Assembly: GCF_036347135.1 (NCBI RefSeq)
Contig: NZ_CP108938.1
Location: 8,618,001 to 8,682,000 of the forward strand
Length of the DNA stretch: 64,000 bases
Origin: Streptomyces sp. NBC_00775
GTDB lineage: Bacteria; Actinomycetota; Actinomycetes; Streptomycetales; Streptomycetaceae
Direction: 5' to 3'
The translations under genes and the position numbers were made by a program. Shown here one piece after another: positions 18,018-27,073 of the stretch. The notes below the pieces were generated by a model. It had not been told where the DNA came from. It saw nothing but the letters and a program-made list of their open reading frames with translations, and did no database searches. Numbering within the stretch: position 1 is the first letter of the stretch; each line of letters opens with the position of its first letter.

Positions 18018-20339
18018 GTGGCCTCAGTCAGTGGAGACATCTGGCACGACAACCCCTTCCCGCTGATCCCAGTCGTGCGCCTCGGCCCCTCGGCCGACCT
18101 CGGGGCCGCGCCGGTCGAAGCGGCGGACTCCGGAAACGCGACCGTCGGCACGCCGACCCTCGAAGAGCTCTCCCAACTCGTCGACGACTACCTCACCGAA
18201 CGTCCCGTCGGTGGCCGGCGCGGGAGGACGATCGCCCTGGTCGGCGACTTCGGGCTGGGCAAGAGCCACGCCCTGCGCGAGGTGTACGCCGCGCTCGGCG
18301 CGCGCCCGGACGGCCCCGCGATGTGGATCGTGGACGAACCGGCCCAGGACATGGGCCGGATGTACCGGGACCGGCTGCGCGGCCCCGGCGACACCTCCCG
18401 CGGACGCCGCGCCTTCGAGGAACTGGTCCGGGACTACTACGCGTACGTGACCGCCAACCGCGTCGGCGAACAGGGCAGCGATCCGCGCCTGGGCACACTC
18501 GACGAGATCGCCGCGGGACTGCGCGACCGCAGCCTCGACCCGGACAAAGTGGTGTCGGCGCTGCGCTACGACCCGGAGGTGATCCACGCGGACCTGCGCG
18601 GCACACTGGGCGAGGTCACCGAGCACCGCCGCTTCGCCACCGCGCTGGCGCTGCTCCAGGAGCCGCCGTTCACCAGGATGGTGTGGAAGTGGCTGAACGG
18701 CGAGGAGCCCGCCGAGCCACTGCGCGAGCGCGGCATCACCGAGGCCATCGGGCCGTCGGGCGGGGCCGGCGGACAGCAGTACGCCGCGGCCGGCATAGAC
18801 CGCGTCTTCGACGCGCTCGCGGTACAGGGATTCCTGCACGGCCGGGTGGGTAGCCCGTATGTGCTGCTGATGGACTCCCTGGAGAAGGTTCTGGACTGGC
18901 CCGAGGAGAACCGGCGCACCTTCGTGGACGCCTTCGAACGCCTCGTCAACATCTATGCGAGCCGCGGCGGTCTCCTGGTGTTCTGCGTCTCGCCGGACGG
19001 ACTCCAGGCGCTGCGGGCGAGCGTGCACGAACGAGTGGTGCAGCTGTGGCCGACCGGCTTCAGCGAGCGCCTCACCGGGGAACTGGTCGCCGCCTACGTC
19101 GGGGCGGGCCCCGACCGGAGCGTTCCGCGGCCGCGCCGGTCCTCCGGACCGTTCGGCCCGGACGCGCTGCGGCTGCTGTACGAGCTGACCGAGGGCGTAC
19201 CCCGCGAGGTGCTCAGGACCTGCCGCCAGGCCTGGCAGCTCAGCGAGGACCGCGACGGCGCCGTACGGGAGGTGACCGCCGCGGCCGTACTGGAGGCGGT
19301 GAGCTTCCTCCACGAGAAGGTCTCGAAGCGGGAGGTCACGGCGGACGTGCACAAGGCCCTCGACCTGGGGCAGTGGCGCATCGCCTCCAGCGACCCGGTT
19401 CCGGCCCGGGTGTCCTCCCCGCCGGACACCGACGAGGAGGTGCTGTACTGGCTCGCCCCCGCCCCCAACACCTATCTCGCGGTGATCCTCACCCGCTCCG
19501 TCCTCCTCGCAGGCGACGCGGAACGGATCGCCGCCCATGTGCACGGACTGCGCAACGCGGTGCATCCGGCACGGTTCGAGGCGCTGCTCGTGGTCAACGG
19601 CCATGTGTCACAGCCCATGCAGGACCGCCTGGCGCGCTCGATCGGCTCCCGGCCGCTGGTGTACCGGCAGGGGCCGTTCGCGCAGAGCGTCGACGAGGCG
19701 CTGCGGCAGCTCGGCAGGCGGCTGGAGGAGGTACGGCGCGAGGAGGACCTGGTCCAGCTGGGCGAGCGGATGCGCCGCGACCTGGAGCGGCAGACCGCCC
19801 AGCTCACCGAACTGCGCCAGGCGATGGACACGTTGACGCTGGAAGCGCGCCCGGGTGCGGTGCCGCGGCGCACCGAGCCCTCCACGCCGCAGCTCACCGG
19901 GCCGGTGCCCGAGTCCCCGTCCGAGCCGGAGCAGGCCGCCGCCGATCTGCCGGGACCGGTGCGACGCCGGTTCCGGGAGGCGCTGGCGGTCCTCGACACG
20001 GTCACCCGGCGGGTGGCCGGGCGGACCATGACGCGACGCAGCGCCGCGACGCCCGCGGAGCTCGGCGCGCTGGGCTGCGCCACGCTGGTACGGGCGCTGA
20101 CGGAGGATTTCCGGGGATCCGTCGCGGCCTGGCACCGCACCGCGCTGCGGGGTGTGCCGACCGACGACCAGCTGAGCGAACTGCGCCGGATCTGCCGGGA
20201 GTACGAGACCGCGGTCGAGGTGCTGCCGGTGCATCTGCTGGGCAGCGCCGGCCAGGCGCACCCGTTGACGGCGGCCCGCACGGTGGAGGTGCTCGCCGAG
20301 GAGGTGTGGGGCACGCTCAGCGCGGCGACTGTGCCGTGA
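18018..20339 (+). CDS. large P-loop ATPase of unknown family (module gene 3)
   Basis: 773 aa, GTG start with GAGGAG upstream. The N-terminus SGDIWHDNPFPLIPV echoes the second module gene. Walker A VGDFGLGKSHAL lies near residue 75 and Walker B YVLLMDSLEKVLDW near 281. About 150 residues after Walker B have a helical winged-helix feel (ELTEGVPREVLRTC), as in AAA+ or STAND ATPases. Residues about 555-607 are a predicted coiled coil rich in Arg, Glu and Gln, followed by a Pro-rich linker and a helical C-terminal domain (about 650-770). It converges with the next gene, the two coding ends overlapping by 23 bp. Function unknown; a regulated, partner-recruiting ATPase is the most that can be said. 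Confidence 0.75.
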   Translation: MASVSGDIWHDNPFPLIPVVRLGPSADLGAAPVEAADSGNATVGTPTLEELSQLVDDYLTERPVGGRRGRTIALVGDFGLGKSHALREVYAALGARPDGPAMWIVDEPAQDMGRMYRDRLRGPGDTSRGRRAFEELVRDYYAYVTANRVGEQGSDPRLGTLDEIAAGLRDRSLDPDKVVSALRYDPEVIHADLRGTLGEVTEHRRFATALALLQEPPFTRMVWKWLNGEEPAEPLRERGITEAIGPSGGAGGQQYAAAGIDRVFDALAVQGFLHGRVGSPYVLLMDSLEKVLDWPEENRRTFVDAFERLVNIYASRGGLLVFCVSPDGLQALRASVHERVVQLWPTGFSERLTGELVAAYVGAGPDRSVPRPRRSSGPFGPDALRLLYELTEGVPREVLRTCRQAWQLSEDRDGAVREVTAAAVLEAVSFLHEKVSKREVTADVHKALDLGQWRIASSDPVPARVSSPPDTDEEVLYWLAPAPNTYLAVILTRSVLLAGDAERIAAHVHGLRNAVHPARFEALLVVNGHVSQPMQDRLARSIGSRPLVYRQGPFAQSVDEALRQLGRRLEEVRREEDLVQLGERMRRDLERQTAQLTELRQAMDTLTLEARPGAVPRRTEPSTPQLTGPVPESPSEPEQAAADLPGPVRRRFREALAVLDTVTRRVAGRTMTRRSAATPAELGALGCATLVRALTEDFRGSVAAWHRTALRGVPTDDQLSELRRICREYETAVEVLPVHLLGSAGQAHPLTAARTVEVLAEEVWGTLSAATVP

Positions 20340-21333
20340 TCTCGCCCAGCGCGTGCGCGAGCCCGTGCAACCGGGCCTCGGCGCGGGCGACCTGCGTCTG
20401 GTCGAGGGTGACACCGACGACGAACTCGCGCGGCGAGAGCCAGACGACGTAGACCGCGCCCTCCTGCACATCGAGGACGAGCCGGTCGATGGGCGCCAGA
20501 CCGGCCGGGGCCGGCGCCACGAGATGCAGCGCGTCGGTGAGGCGGACCACGTGGCCGCGCAGGCCCCGCGAGAGGTCCCGATAGGAGGTGCGCCGACTGC
20601 GCACGCTCACATCCATGAAGCGCGGACCGAGTTCGGGCGCGTCGAAGACGTCGCCGACGCACACCAGCGTCCAGTCGCGGTAGTAGCCCGCGTACTGAAG
20701 GTCGCTGGTGTTCACATGGTGGTGCCACAGCGAGCGCAGCCGCTGCTCGTAGGCCGGGACGGGCGCGGCGGCCGTGCCGAAGTCGACGCGCAGCGCCGCG
20801 TTCTCGGTGTCCGCGGAGACGAGCCGGGGCTTCACCTCCGGGTCGCCCCCGGGCAACTCGTCGGGCAGCCTGTGCACTTCGGTACGGATCCGGGTGACCA
20901 GGCCGTTCATGGCGTCGTCCATGGCGGGGACGCGGTCGGGGCCGTCAGCGAGCGCCGCCAGGTACTCGCCGGGCTTGACCCGCCCGCCCCACAGGCCACC
21001 GCGCCCGTTGGCGACGACGGTGCGCATCAGCTCTCCGGTGCCCAGCGGCCGCAGCACCGCGCCGAGGTCCTGGGCGCACAGCAGCAGCCGGCTGCCGGGC
21101 AGCGACTCGTCGTGCAGGTCGTCGTCGGCCTCGGTGACCAGACTGCTGAGGGGGGCCCGCTCGGCGCGGCAGACCACGAAGTCGAGGATGCCGTTGCTGT
21201 AGTGGGACAACGACCGGATCTCGGGGGCCGCGACGGCCGCCTCCTCGCACAACTCCGTGATCCAGCCGTGGCGTTCGGCCGACCAGTGATACTCCCTCAG
21301 GATCTCCGTGCGGTGCGGTGCCGGGGCTGCCAC
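20317..21333 (-). CDS. hypothetical protein downstream of fxsT
   Basis: 338 aa, no family recognised, no signal peptide or membrane helix. Mixed alpha/beta composition with two conserved-looking halves: residues 1-150 (helical, EILREYHWSAERHGWI) and 190-330 (beta-rich, with YYRDWTLVCVGDVFD and VYVVWLSPREFVVG). GTG start with AAAGGCGAG upstream. Same strand as the FxsT-like gene and 94 bp after it, so probably in one transcript with the precursor and FxsT genes. Its end overlaps the convergent ATPase gene by 23 bp. Its place suggests a role with the Fxs system, but nothing in the sequence proves it. Confidence 0.7.
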   Translation of the reverse strand: MAAPAPHRTEILREYHWSAERHGWITELCEEAAVAAPEIRSLSHYSNGILDFVVCRAERAPLSSLVTEADDDLHDESLPGSRLLLCAQDLGAVLRPLGTGELMRTVVANGRGGLWGGRVKPGEYLAALADGPDRVPAMDDAMNGLVTRIRTEVHRLPDELPGGDPEVKPRLVSADTENAALRVDFGTAAAPVPAYEQRLRSLWHHHVNTSDLQYAGYYRDWTLVCVGDVFDAPELGPRFMDVSVRSRRTSYRDLSRGLRGHVVRLTDALHLVAPAPAGLAPIDRLVLDVQEGAVYVVWLSPREFVVGVTLDQTQVARAEARLHGLAHALGEITAQSPR

Positions 21334-21427
21334 GTGCGCTCGCCTTTCGCTGGGGACTGCGGGGACGCCCGTGCGGGCCGGCGTCCCGTGCCGGTGCCTT
21401 CCTCGTGTCCGTGTGTCCGTCTTCTTC

Positions 21428-24400
21428 TTACAGCCCGGGCAGCTCCAGGTCGATGTCGAAGCCCGACGGAGGCACCGGGCGGGATGTGTCGGATCCGGTC
21501 AGCCGTGCGTGGTGGGCCCGCACCCGCCGACCGTCGGGGCGGTGTGCGACGCCGAGGTCGCGCAGCCGGTTCAGGGCGCTGCGGGCGAGTTGGGCGGCCT
21601 CGTCGGTGCGGTCGGCCGCGGCCAGGGTGGCGGCGAGGGAGTTCTCCGCGACGGCCACCCACGGGTGGGACTGGCCGACCTTGTGGGACAGCAGGTGCAC
21701 GGCGGCGCGGCCCTCGTCCTCCGCGCGCTGCACCTCGCCCATCGACCGCAGATACACCGCGTGCCGGACCTGGCTGAGCCCCGTGTAGGGGTGCCCCACA
21801 CCGAACCGGGCCGCCAGCGCGTCCCCGCACTGGCGCGCCTGCTGTTCGGCCTCCTCCACCTTGCCGAGGGCGTGCAGATCGGCGGCGTAGCTGAACTGGC
21901 AGCGCAGCGTGTCGAAGCGGTCGGCGCCGAAGCGGCTGACGTACAGCTTCAAGGCCCGCAGGTCGCGTTCGTGGGCCATCTCGAAGCCGTAGCGGGGGTC
22001 CTTGACGGCGGGGAAGCCGTCGGCGAGGCGGCGCTCGCTGACGGCCAGGCCGACCTCCGTCTTCAGGCGCCCCCCGTCCCAGGTGTCGCCGTACCGGCGC
22101 AGCCGCTGGCGCAGCAGGTCCCGTGCCTCGCCGTCGCGCCCGCTCATCCGGTACAGGTAGGCGAGCAGATCGGCCGAGCGCCAGGCGATCGGGTCCTCCT
22201 TGCCGCCGACGGCCTGCCGGTAGCGGAAGCGTGCCTGGAGACGGCCCAGGGCGACGGAGACACGTCCCGTGAGCGCCTCGGTGAGGGCGAGGTTGTGCTC
22301 GACCTGGACCGTGGCGGGATGCTTCGAGCCGAGCAGCAGCGTGAGCCCCTCCATGGCGGGCCTGATCTGGATCAGGGCGTCCTCGAACCGGCCGAGGGCC
22401 CGCAGGGTCGCGGCATGCGAGTCGGCCGACAGCAGGGTGCGCGGGTGGGTCAGGCCGAGCAGCCTGCGGTGACCGCGCAGCGCCTCCTGGGACAGCTCGC
22501 GGGAGCATTCGTTGTCGCCGCCCAGGCGGTGGGCGCGGGCGGTGAGGTTGAGCAGCCGCAGGTACTCGGGCGTCTGCTCGTCGCCGTCGGCCTGCCATGC
22601 CTCGCGGGCCTTCCCCGAGATGTCGAGGAGGCGGGCGAGGTCGGCGCTCTCGCCGCGCTGGCTGAGCGCGTTGAGATGGCGCAGCATCGAGCGGCGCACC
22701 CGGGGCCGGGAGTCCTCCCACAGCCGCAGCGAGTACACCTCGCGCGCCCAGTCGGCGGGCAGGTCCTGGTCCTCCTGCGGTACGTACTCGGCGAGCACAC
22801 TGCGCAGCACCGACTCGACGTGCTCCCGCTTGGCGGGGTCCATGCCGTCGCGGATCAGGTCGCGCAGCGCGTGATGCTGTACGAGGGGCTGCTCCTTGCG
22901 GTCGAAGTCGACGTCGAGCAGCCCCACTTGGGCCAGAGCCCACAGGGCGACGCTCACCATGTGCTCGTCGGGCAGCTGTACGTCGTCGGGGTGCCGGTGG
23001 CGAAGGGTGCCCTCGGCGGCCTCGGGTTCGGCCGAGTCGTCGCGGGCCAGCTCGGACAGGATGCGGCGCGAGCGCAGCAGCTCCAGGCCCGTGCCGCGTC
23101 CGGTGAGCAGGGAGGCGGCGCCCAGCAGCCAGCCCAGGGCGTCGTGCGCGGGGCTCTCGGCGCGCCAGGCGGCGGCGCCCGGGGTGGCCCCCGCGACGTT
23201 CTGGGCCACCCGCACCATGACGGCGACGGGCGGTACGGAGCCGGTCTCACCGAGGAGTTCGGTCTTGCACGTGCGGTACTCGGCGAGGAGGTCCGCGACG
23301 GCCGCGCGGGCCGCCGCGTCCGGCCCCATGTGATCGTCGCGCCGGTGGGCGTCGGCCCGCTCGGCGAGGCAGTGGGCGGCCAGATGCAGGGCGAGCGGGA
23401 CGGAGTCCACCACGCTGCCCACCTGTTGGGCCTGGTCCTCGGTGATCTCCGGGAGCCGTTCGCACAGCAGGGCGCGGCACTCGGCGGGCCTCATGGGTCC
23501 GATGGCGGTGGCCGTCATATGCGGTGGGCGGGCGTCCGGCTGCCGCTCGGGCGGCGCGACGCGGCTGGTGATCAGTACATGGCCGCGCTCATGCGGAACG
23601 GGCAGCAGACCGTGCAGCTCGGCGGGGTCCACCACACCGTCGTAGACGATCAGCCAGTTCCCCGAATCGGAGTCGGGGCGCGACAGGCGGGTCAGCAGCC
23701 GCGAGACGCCGCCGTCGGGCGCGACGACACCGAGCTGGTCCTCCGCGGTGCCGAGGCGGCCGGCGAGCCGGGCCAGACCGCGCTGCACCCGCAGCGTCTC
23801 CCAGGCGCGCACCCACCACACCACGTCGTACCGGGCGCCGTAGCGGTGGCACAGCTCCCGGGCGGTCTCGCTCTTGCCCCAGCCGCTGGGGCCGTGCAGC
23901 ACCAGGCAGCCGCCTTCGCGGCCGGCTCCCCGCAGTTGCTCGTCGAGCGTCGCCAGCAGGGCGTCACGGTCGATGAAATCGCCGTTGCGCGGGGCGACGT
24001 TGGTGGTCTCGGGCAGCCGCGGGAAGCGTGCGCCGCGCGCGCCCTCGCGGGGCCCCGCCGGGTCGAGGCCGAGGGTGGTGCAGAGCAGCCGCAGCGCCTC
24101 GTCCTCGGTGGTGTCGCGCAGGTCGATCCGCTCGTGGTGGGCCGCCGCGGTGTGCGGGAACGGCTCGTCGACCAGGACGATCCGCACATCGGTGTGGGAG
24201 AGGGCGCCGATCTGTGCGAGCAGGGTGTCGTCCGCGTCACCCGGCGAGAGGAAGAGCAGGGCCGCACCGGCCGCGGGGCGCTCACCGGCGTAGGTGTCGT
24301 CCCTGCGCAGTACGGTCCGGACGCCCCGTTCGCCGAGCCGGTCCTGCAGCCAGGCCGCCCAGAGGGCGTGCCGTGCGGAGTGGACGACGGTGACGTGGGT

Positions 24401-25111
24401 GAACCGGGCCGGGCGGCTTACCCGAAGCCAGTCGGCGAGCCGCTCGTAGTAGGGACGCAGACCGGTGACGGTGCCGACGCCCTCGGTCTCGACGGCGAGG
24501 CTGCGGCTGTCCAGGTAGAGGGGGTTGTACGGGATCTCCAGAAAGGGGAACTCGCGCTCGTCGCGGGCCTGGGCGAGCGGTCCGAACTTGCGGCGCACCC
24601 GTTCCCGCGCGTCCCGCAGCCGGTCGTGGACCCCGACGTCGCTCTTGAGCCCGAGGGTGAGCACCCGGACGGGCCGGTCGGCCTGCGTGCCGGACAGGTC
24701 CTCGGCGAGGGCGGCGGCACCGTCGATGGACCAGGCGGTCAACGCGAAGCAGATGACGATTGCGTCGGCGAACCCCACCAGCCGGGCAGGTTCCACGGCG
24801 TCGGGAGCGTCCGGCACCGGAGCCTCGACGAGGACGTGGTCGTAGCGGGCCGCGACGGGGTCGCCGGCGAGCGCGGTCAGCGCCGCCGGGGTGGTGAGTC
24901 TCGCGGTGGAAACCAGCCCGGCCACCGGGTCGGGTACCGGCAGGCCGTCCGCCGGATCGCCGGAGCGGCCGTCCACGAGCAGCACACTGCGGTTGCCCTC
25001 GGCGAGGATGTCCGCCGCGTTGCGCAGCGTGGTGCTCAGCCCGAGGTTCTCCGACGTGGTGAAGAAGATGGTGAACGAACCTGCGCGGTCAAGGGGGTTG
25101 GCGTCTGGCAT
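21428..25111 (-). CDS. FxsT-like protein: MinD/ParA-like, TIR-like, NB-ARC ATPase and TPR regions
   Basis: 1227 aa. About residues 8-230 resemble a MinD/CpsD-like segment (LGLSTTLRNAADILAEGNRS, LLVDGRSGDP). About 237-340 look like a TIR-type fold (HVTVVHSARHALWAAWLQDR). The NB-ARC-like ATPase begins near 380, with Walker A LHGPSGWGKSETAREL near 405 and VVWWVRAWE after it. The C-terminal half (about 780-1190) is repetitive and helical, with TPR-like units such as HPRTLLSADSHAATLRALG. This is the plan of FxsT, the tetratricopeptide component of FxSxx-COOH RiPP systems. It lies 148 bp downstream of the precursor gene. Start at the ATG giving MPDANPLDRAG. STAND-type proteins usually sense a ligand, so a sensing or regulatory role is inferred. 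Confidence 0.82.
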   Translation of the reverse strand: MPDANPLDRAGSFTIFFTTSENLGLSTTLRNAADILAEGNRSVLLVDGRSGDPADGLPVPDPVAGLVSTARLTTPAALTALAGDPVAARYDHVLVEAPVPDAPDAVEPARLVGFADAIVICFALTAWSIDGAAALAEDLSGTQADRPVRVLTLGLKSDVGVHDRLRDARERVRRKFGPLAQARDEREFPFLEIPYNPLYLDSRSLAVETEGVGTVTGLRPYYERLADWLRVSRPARFTHVTVVHSARHALWAAWLQDRLGERGVRTVLRRDDTYAGERPAAGAALLFLSPGDADDTLLAQIGALSHTDVRIVLVDEPFPHTAAAHHERIDLRDTTEDEALRLLCTTLGLDPAGPREGARGARFPRLPETTNVAPRNGDFIDRDALLATLDEQLRGAGREGGCLVLHGPSGWGKSETARELCHRYGARYDVVWWVRAWETLRVQRGLARLAGRLGTAEDQLGVVAPDGGVSRLLTRLSRPDSDSGNWLIVYDGVVDPAELHGLLPVPHERGHVLITSRVAPPERQPDARPPHMTATAIGPMRPAECRALLCERLPEITEDQAQQVGSVVDSVPLALHLAAHCLAERADAHRRDDHMGPDAAARAAVADLLAEYRTCKTELLGETGSVPPVAVMVRVAQNVAGATPGAAAWRAESPAHDALGWLLGAASLLTGRGTGLELLRSRRILSELARDDSAEPEAAEGTLRHRHPDDVQLPDEHMVSVALWALAQVGLLDVDFDRKEQPLVQHHALRDLIRDGMDPAKREHVESVLRSVLAEYVPQEDQDLPADWAREVYSLRLWEDSRPRVRRSMLRHLNALSQRGESADLARLLDISGKAREAWQADGDEQTPEYLRLLNLTARAHRLGGDNECSRELSQEALRGHRRLLGLTHPRTLLSADSHAATLRALGRFEDALIQIRPAMEGLTLLLGSKHPATVQVEHNLALTEALTGRVSVALGRLQARFRYRQAVGGKEDPIAWRSADLLAYLYRMSGRDGEARDLLRQRLRRYGDTWDGGRLKTEVGLAVSERRLADGFPAVKDPRYGFEMAHERDLRALKLYVSRFGADRFDTLRCQFSYAADLHALGKVEEAEQQARQCGDALAARFGVGHPYTGLSQVRHAVYLRSMGEVQRAEDEGRAAVHLLSHKVGQSHPWVAVAENSLAATLAAADRTDEAAQLARSALNRLRDLGVAHRPDGRRVRAHHARLTGSDTSRPVPPSGFDIDLELPGL

Positions 25112-25259
25112 GACCTCTCCGCTCGGCGCGGCACAGCAAGGGAAGGTGGACATAACGGACATGCGAGGGTGTCAGTATAGGGCTCGCCACCCCACCCCCG
25201 GCTGTGCGCAACCCGGTCTGCGTCAGATCCGCGGGTCGCCCGCACCCCGCCCACTTCGC

Positions 25260-25478
25260 TCACGCGCTCTCGGTGTGCCCGGTGACGAACGGGTCGCCCG
25301 CCGCGCAGCTGTCGTGCACCCGGCGCAGCAGCGCGCCGAGCACGGAGTCCGGCAGGGCGGCGACGTCTTCGAGTGCCAGTCCGGCGATGTCCAGGACGAC
25401 GGACTGGGCGTCGGACCCCGGACCCCGGCCCTCGCCCTTACCCGGCTCGGCGGGGGTGGCTCCCTCGGCAACTGCCAT
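25260..25478 (-). CDS. FxsA-like RiPP precursor peptide with non-canonical C-terminus
   Basis: 72 aa. The middle VLDIAGLALEDVAALPDSVL is the leader pattern of FxsA-family precursors (an Asp-Leu-Thr/Ala-Gly-Leu stretch followed by DDSVL and a basic LLRRV helix). The family normally ends in FxSxx; here the C-terminus is DPFVTGHTESA. The aromatic triads Phe-Val-Thr and His-Thr-Glu are possible sites for radical SAM cyclophane crosslinks. Start at the ATG with GGAG about 8 nt upstream; a GTG three codons earlier lies too close to that site. It is divergent from the radical SAM gene and precedes the FxsT-like gene on the same strand. Substrate status is inferred from leader and context. Confidence 0.68.
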   Translation of the reverse strand: MAVAEGATPAEPGKGEGRGPGSDAQSVVLDIAGLALEDVAALPDSVLGALLRRVHDSCAAGDPFVTGHTESA

Positions 25479-25659
25479 GGTGTCCACTCCAGGATGTTCG
25501 TGGACCGCTGTGCGGCTGCGGCCCGCCCCGCGTGGACGCGGAGCGAGTGACCGATGTCCACTTCAGCGTAACGCCACCCCCCGCCCGCGCGGCAGCGGTC
25601 GTGCACCCCGTGCTTCGTCAACTGCCCGCAATACGGAACCCGTTGGCTCATTCGTGATG

Positions 25660-25688
25660 TTGACGCTCGCCGCACCCCGAACGAATAC
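25660..25688 (+). promoter_or_regulatory. candidate sigma-70-type promoter for the radical SAM gene
   Basis: TTGACG at 25660-25665 and GAATAC at 25683-25688 are separated by 17 nt, a good match to the principal vegetative promoter. Transcription would start about 75 nt before the radical SAM start codon. Between them lies a tandem 12-mer TACGACGGGGAC (25719-25730 and 25732-25743) that could bind a regulator. The elements are seen directly; activity is inferred. Confidence 0.55.
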
Positions 25689-25771
25689 TGGTCAAACAGA
25701 GTGCGCCAGGTCCTGAAGTACGACGGGGACATACGACGGGGACGGCGGCGCACATCTTCGGGGGGAAGCGG

Positions 25772-27073
25772 ATGAGTCGACCGCCACTGCGCCATGCGGA
25801 GCCGCCCTGGCCGAGGGCTGCCGACGTGGTGGCACGGGAGACGGCCGGCTGGGTCCCGTACCCGATCCACTCCTTCGTCCTCAAGGTGCACAGCCGCTGC
25901 GACCTGGCCTGCGACTACTGCTACATGTACCGCTCGCACGACCAGAGCTGGCGCACACAGCCGCGGACCATGGCCCCCGCCACCGTCGAGCGCACGGCCC
26001 AGCGGATCGCCGAACACCTGTCCGCGCACGGGCTGTACGAGGCAGGCGTCGTCCTGCACGGCGGCGAACCCCTGCTCGCCGGCGACGCCGCGCTCGCCCG
26101 TACGGTCTCGACCCTGCGCGCGGCTGTCGGCGACGGCGTACGGCTGCGTCTGTCCCTGCAGACCAACGGTGTACGCCTGACCGAGCAACGGCTCGACCTC
26201 TGCGGCGAACTGGGCATCCGGATCGGGGTGAGCACCGACGGCGGACGCGCCGCCCACGACCGGCACCGCCGGGGCGCCGACGGGCGCGGCAGCCATGCCC
26301 GGGTGGAGGCGGCCCTGCGGCTGCTGGCGAGTGAGCCCTACCGGCCGCTGTTCGCCGCGCTGCTGTGCACGATCGACCTGCGCAACGACCCCGTACGCAC
26401 CTATGAAGAGCTGCTCTCCCACCGCCCGCCCACCGTCGACTTCCTTCTGCCGCTGGGCAATTGGCGCACGCCGCCGCCCGGCCTCGACCCCGGAGGGCGG
26501 CGCACTCCGTACGCGGACTGGCTGTGGGCCGTCTTCGAGCGCTGGTACGGGGCGGCCGTGCGCGAGACCGGCGTACGCCTCCTCGACGACCTGATGGCCC
26601 TTCTGCTGGGCGCCGAACCGCGCACGGAGGCCCTCGGACTGTCCCCGGTGCGCTACGCGGTGGTGGAGACCGACGGCTCGCTGGCCCAGGACGACAGTCT
26701 GCGCACCGCGTACGCCGGGGCCGCGCGCACCGGGCTCGACGTGGAGCGCCACTCCTTCGACGCGCTGCTGCGCCATCCCGGCGTCGCGGCCCGCCAGTGG
26801 GGCGCCGACGGACTGTGCGCCGAGTGCCGCGCCTGCCCGCTGCACCGGGTGTGCGGGGGCGGCCACTACGCGAACCGGTACCGCCACGACACGGGGTTCG
26901 CCAACCCGAGCGTGTACTGCGCCGACCTGGCGGCACTGATCGGACGCGTACGCGGACGCCTGGCCGAGGATGTGACACGCCTGGCCATGTCGCCGTCCGC
27001 GCGGCCGGCGGCCACGCCCTCGCCCTCGCTCTCGTCTTCGTCCTCGTCCTCGTTGTCGTCGGAGGTGGCATGA
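25772..27073 (+). CDS. FxsB-type radical SAM/SPASM enzyme
   Basis: 433 aa. The radical SAM cluster motif CDLACDYC lies at about residues 46-53, followed by HGGEPLL for S-adenosylmethionine binding. A SPASM-type C-terminal cluster is visible as CAECRACPLHRVCGGGHY near residue 350 with a further Cys near 383. FxsB-family enzymes install carbon-carbon (cyclophane) crosslinks on short precursor peptides. ATG with GGGGGAAG upstream. The Ser-rich C-terminal tail overlaps the next gene by 4 nt. Divergent from the precursor gene across 293 bp. Assignment to the FxsB group rests on motifs plus the neighbouring FxsT-like protein and FxsA-like leader. Confidence 0.88.
   Translation: MSRPPLRHAEPPWPRAADVVARETAGWVPYPIHSFVLKVHSRCDLACDYCYMYRSHDQSWRTQPRTMAPATVERTAQRIAEHLSAHGLYEAGVVLHGGEPLLAGDAALARTVSTLRAAVGDGVRLRLSLQTNGVRLTEQRLDLCGELGIRIGVSTDGGRAAHDRHRRGADGRGSHARVEAALRLLASEPYRPLFAALLCTIDLRNDPVRTYEELLSHRPPTVDFLLPLGNWRTPPPGLDPGGRRTPYADWLWAVFERWYGAAVRETGVRLLDDLMALLLGAEPRTEALGLSPVRYAVVETDGSLAQDDSLRTAYAGAARTGLDVERHSFDALLRHPGVAARQWGADGLCAECRACPLHRVCGGGHYANRYRHDTGFANPSVYCADLAALIGRVRGRLAEDVTRLAMSPSARPAATPSPSLSSSSSSSLSSEVA

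Noticed and set aside
25223..25487. A frameshift that would restore an FxSxx ending to the precursor
   Set aside because: The other two frames after the leader are Arg/Pro/Gly-rich with no FxSxx before a stop. The sequenced end is taken as real.
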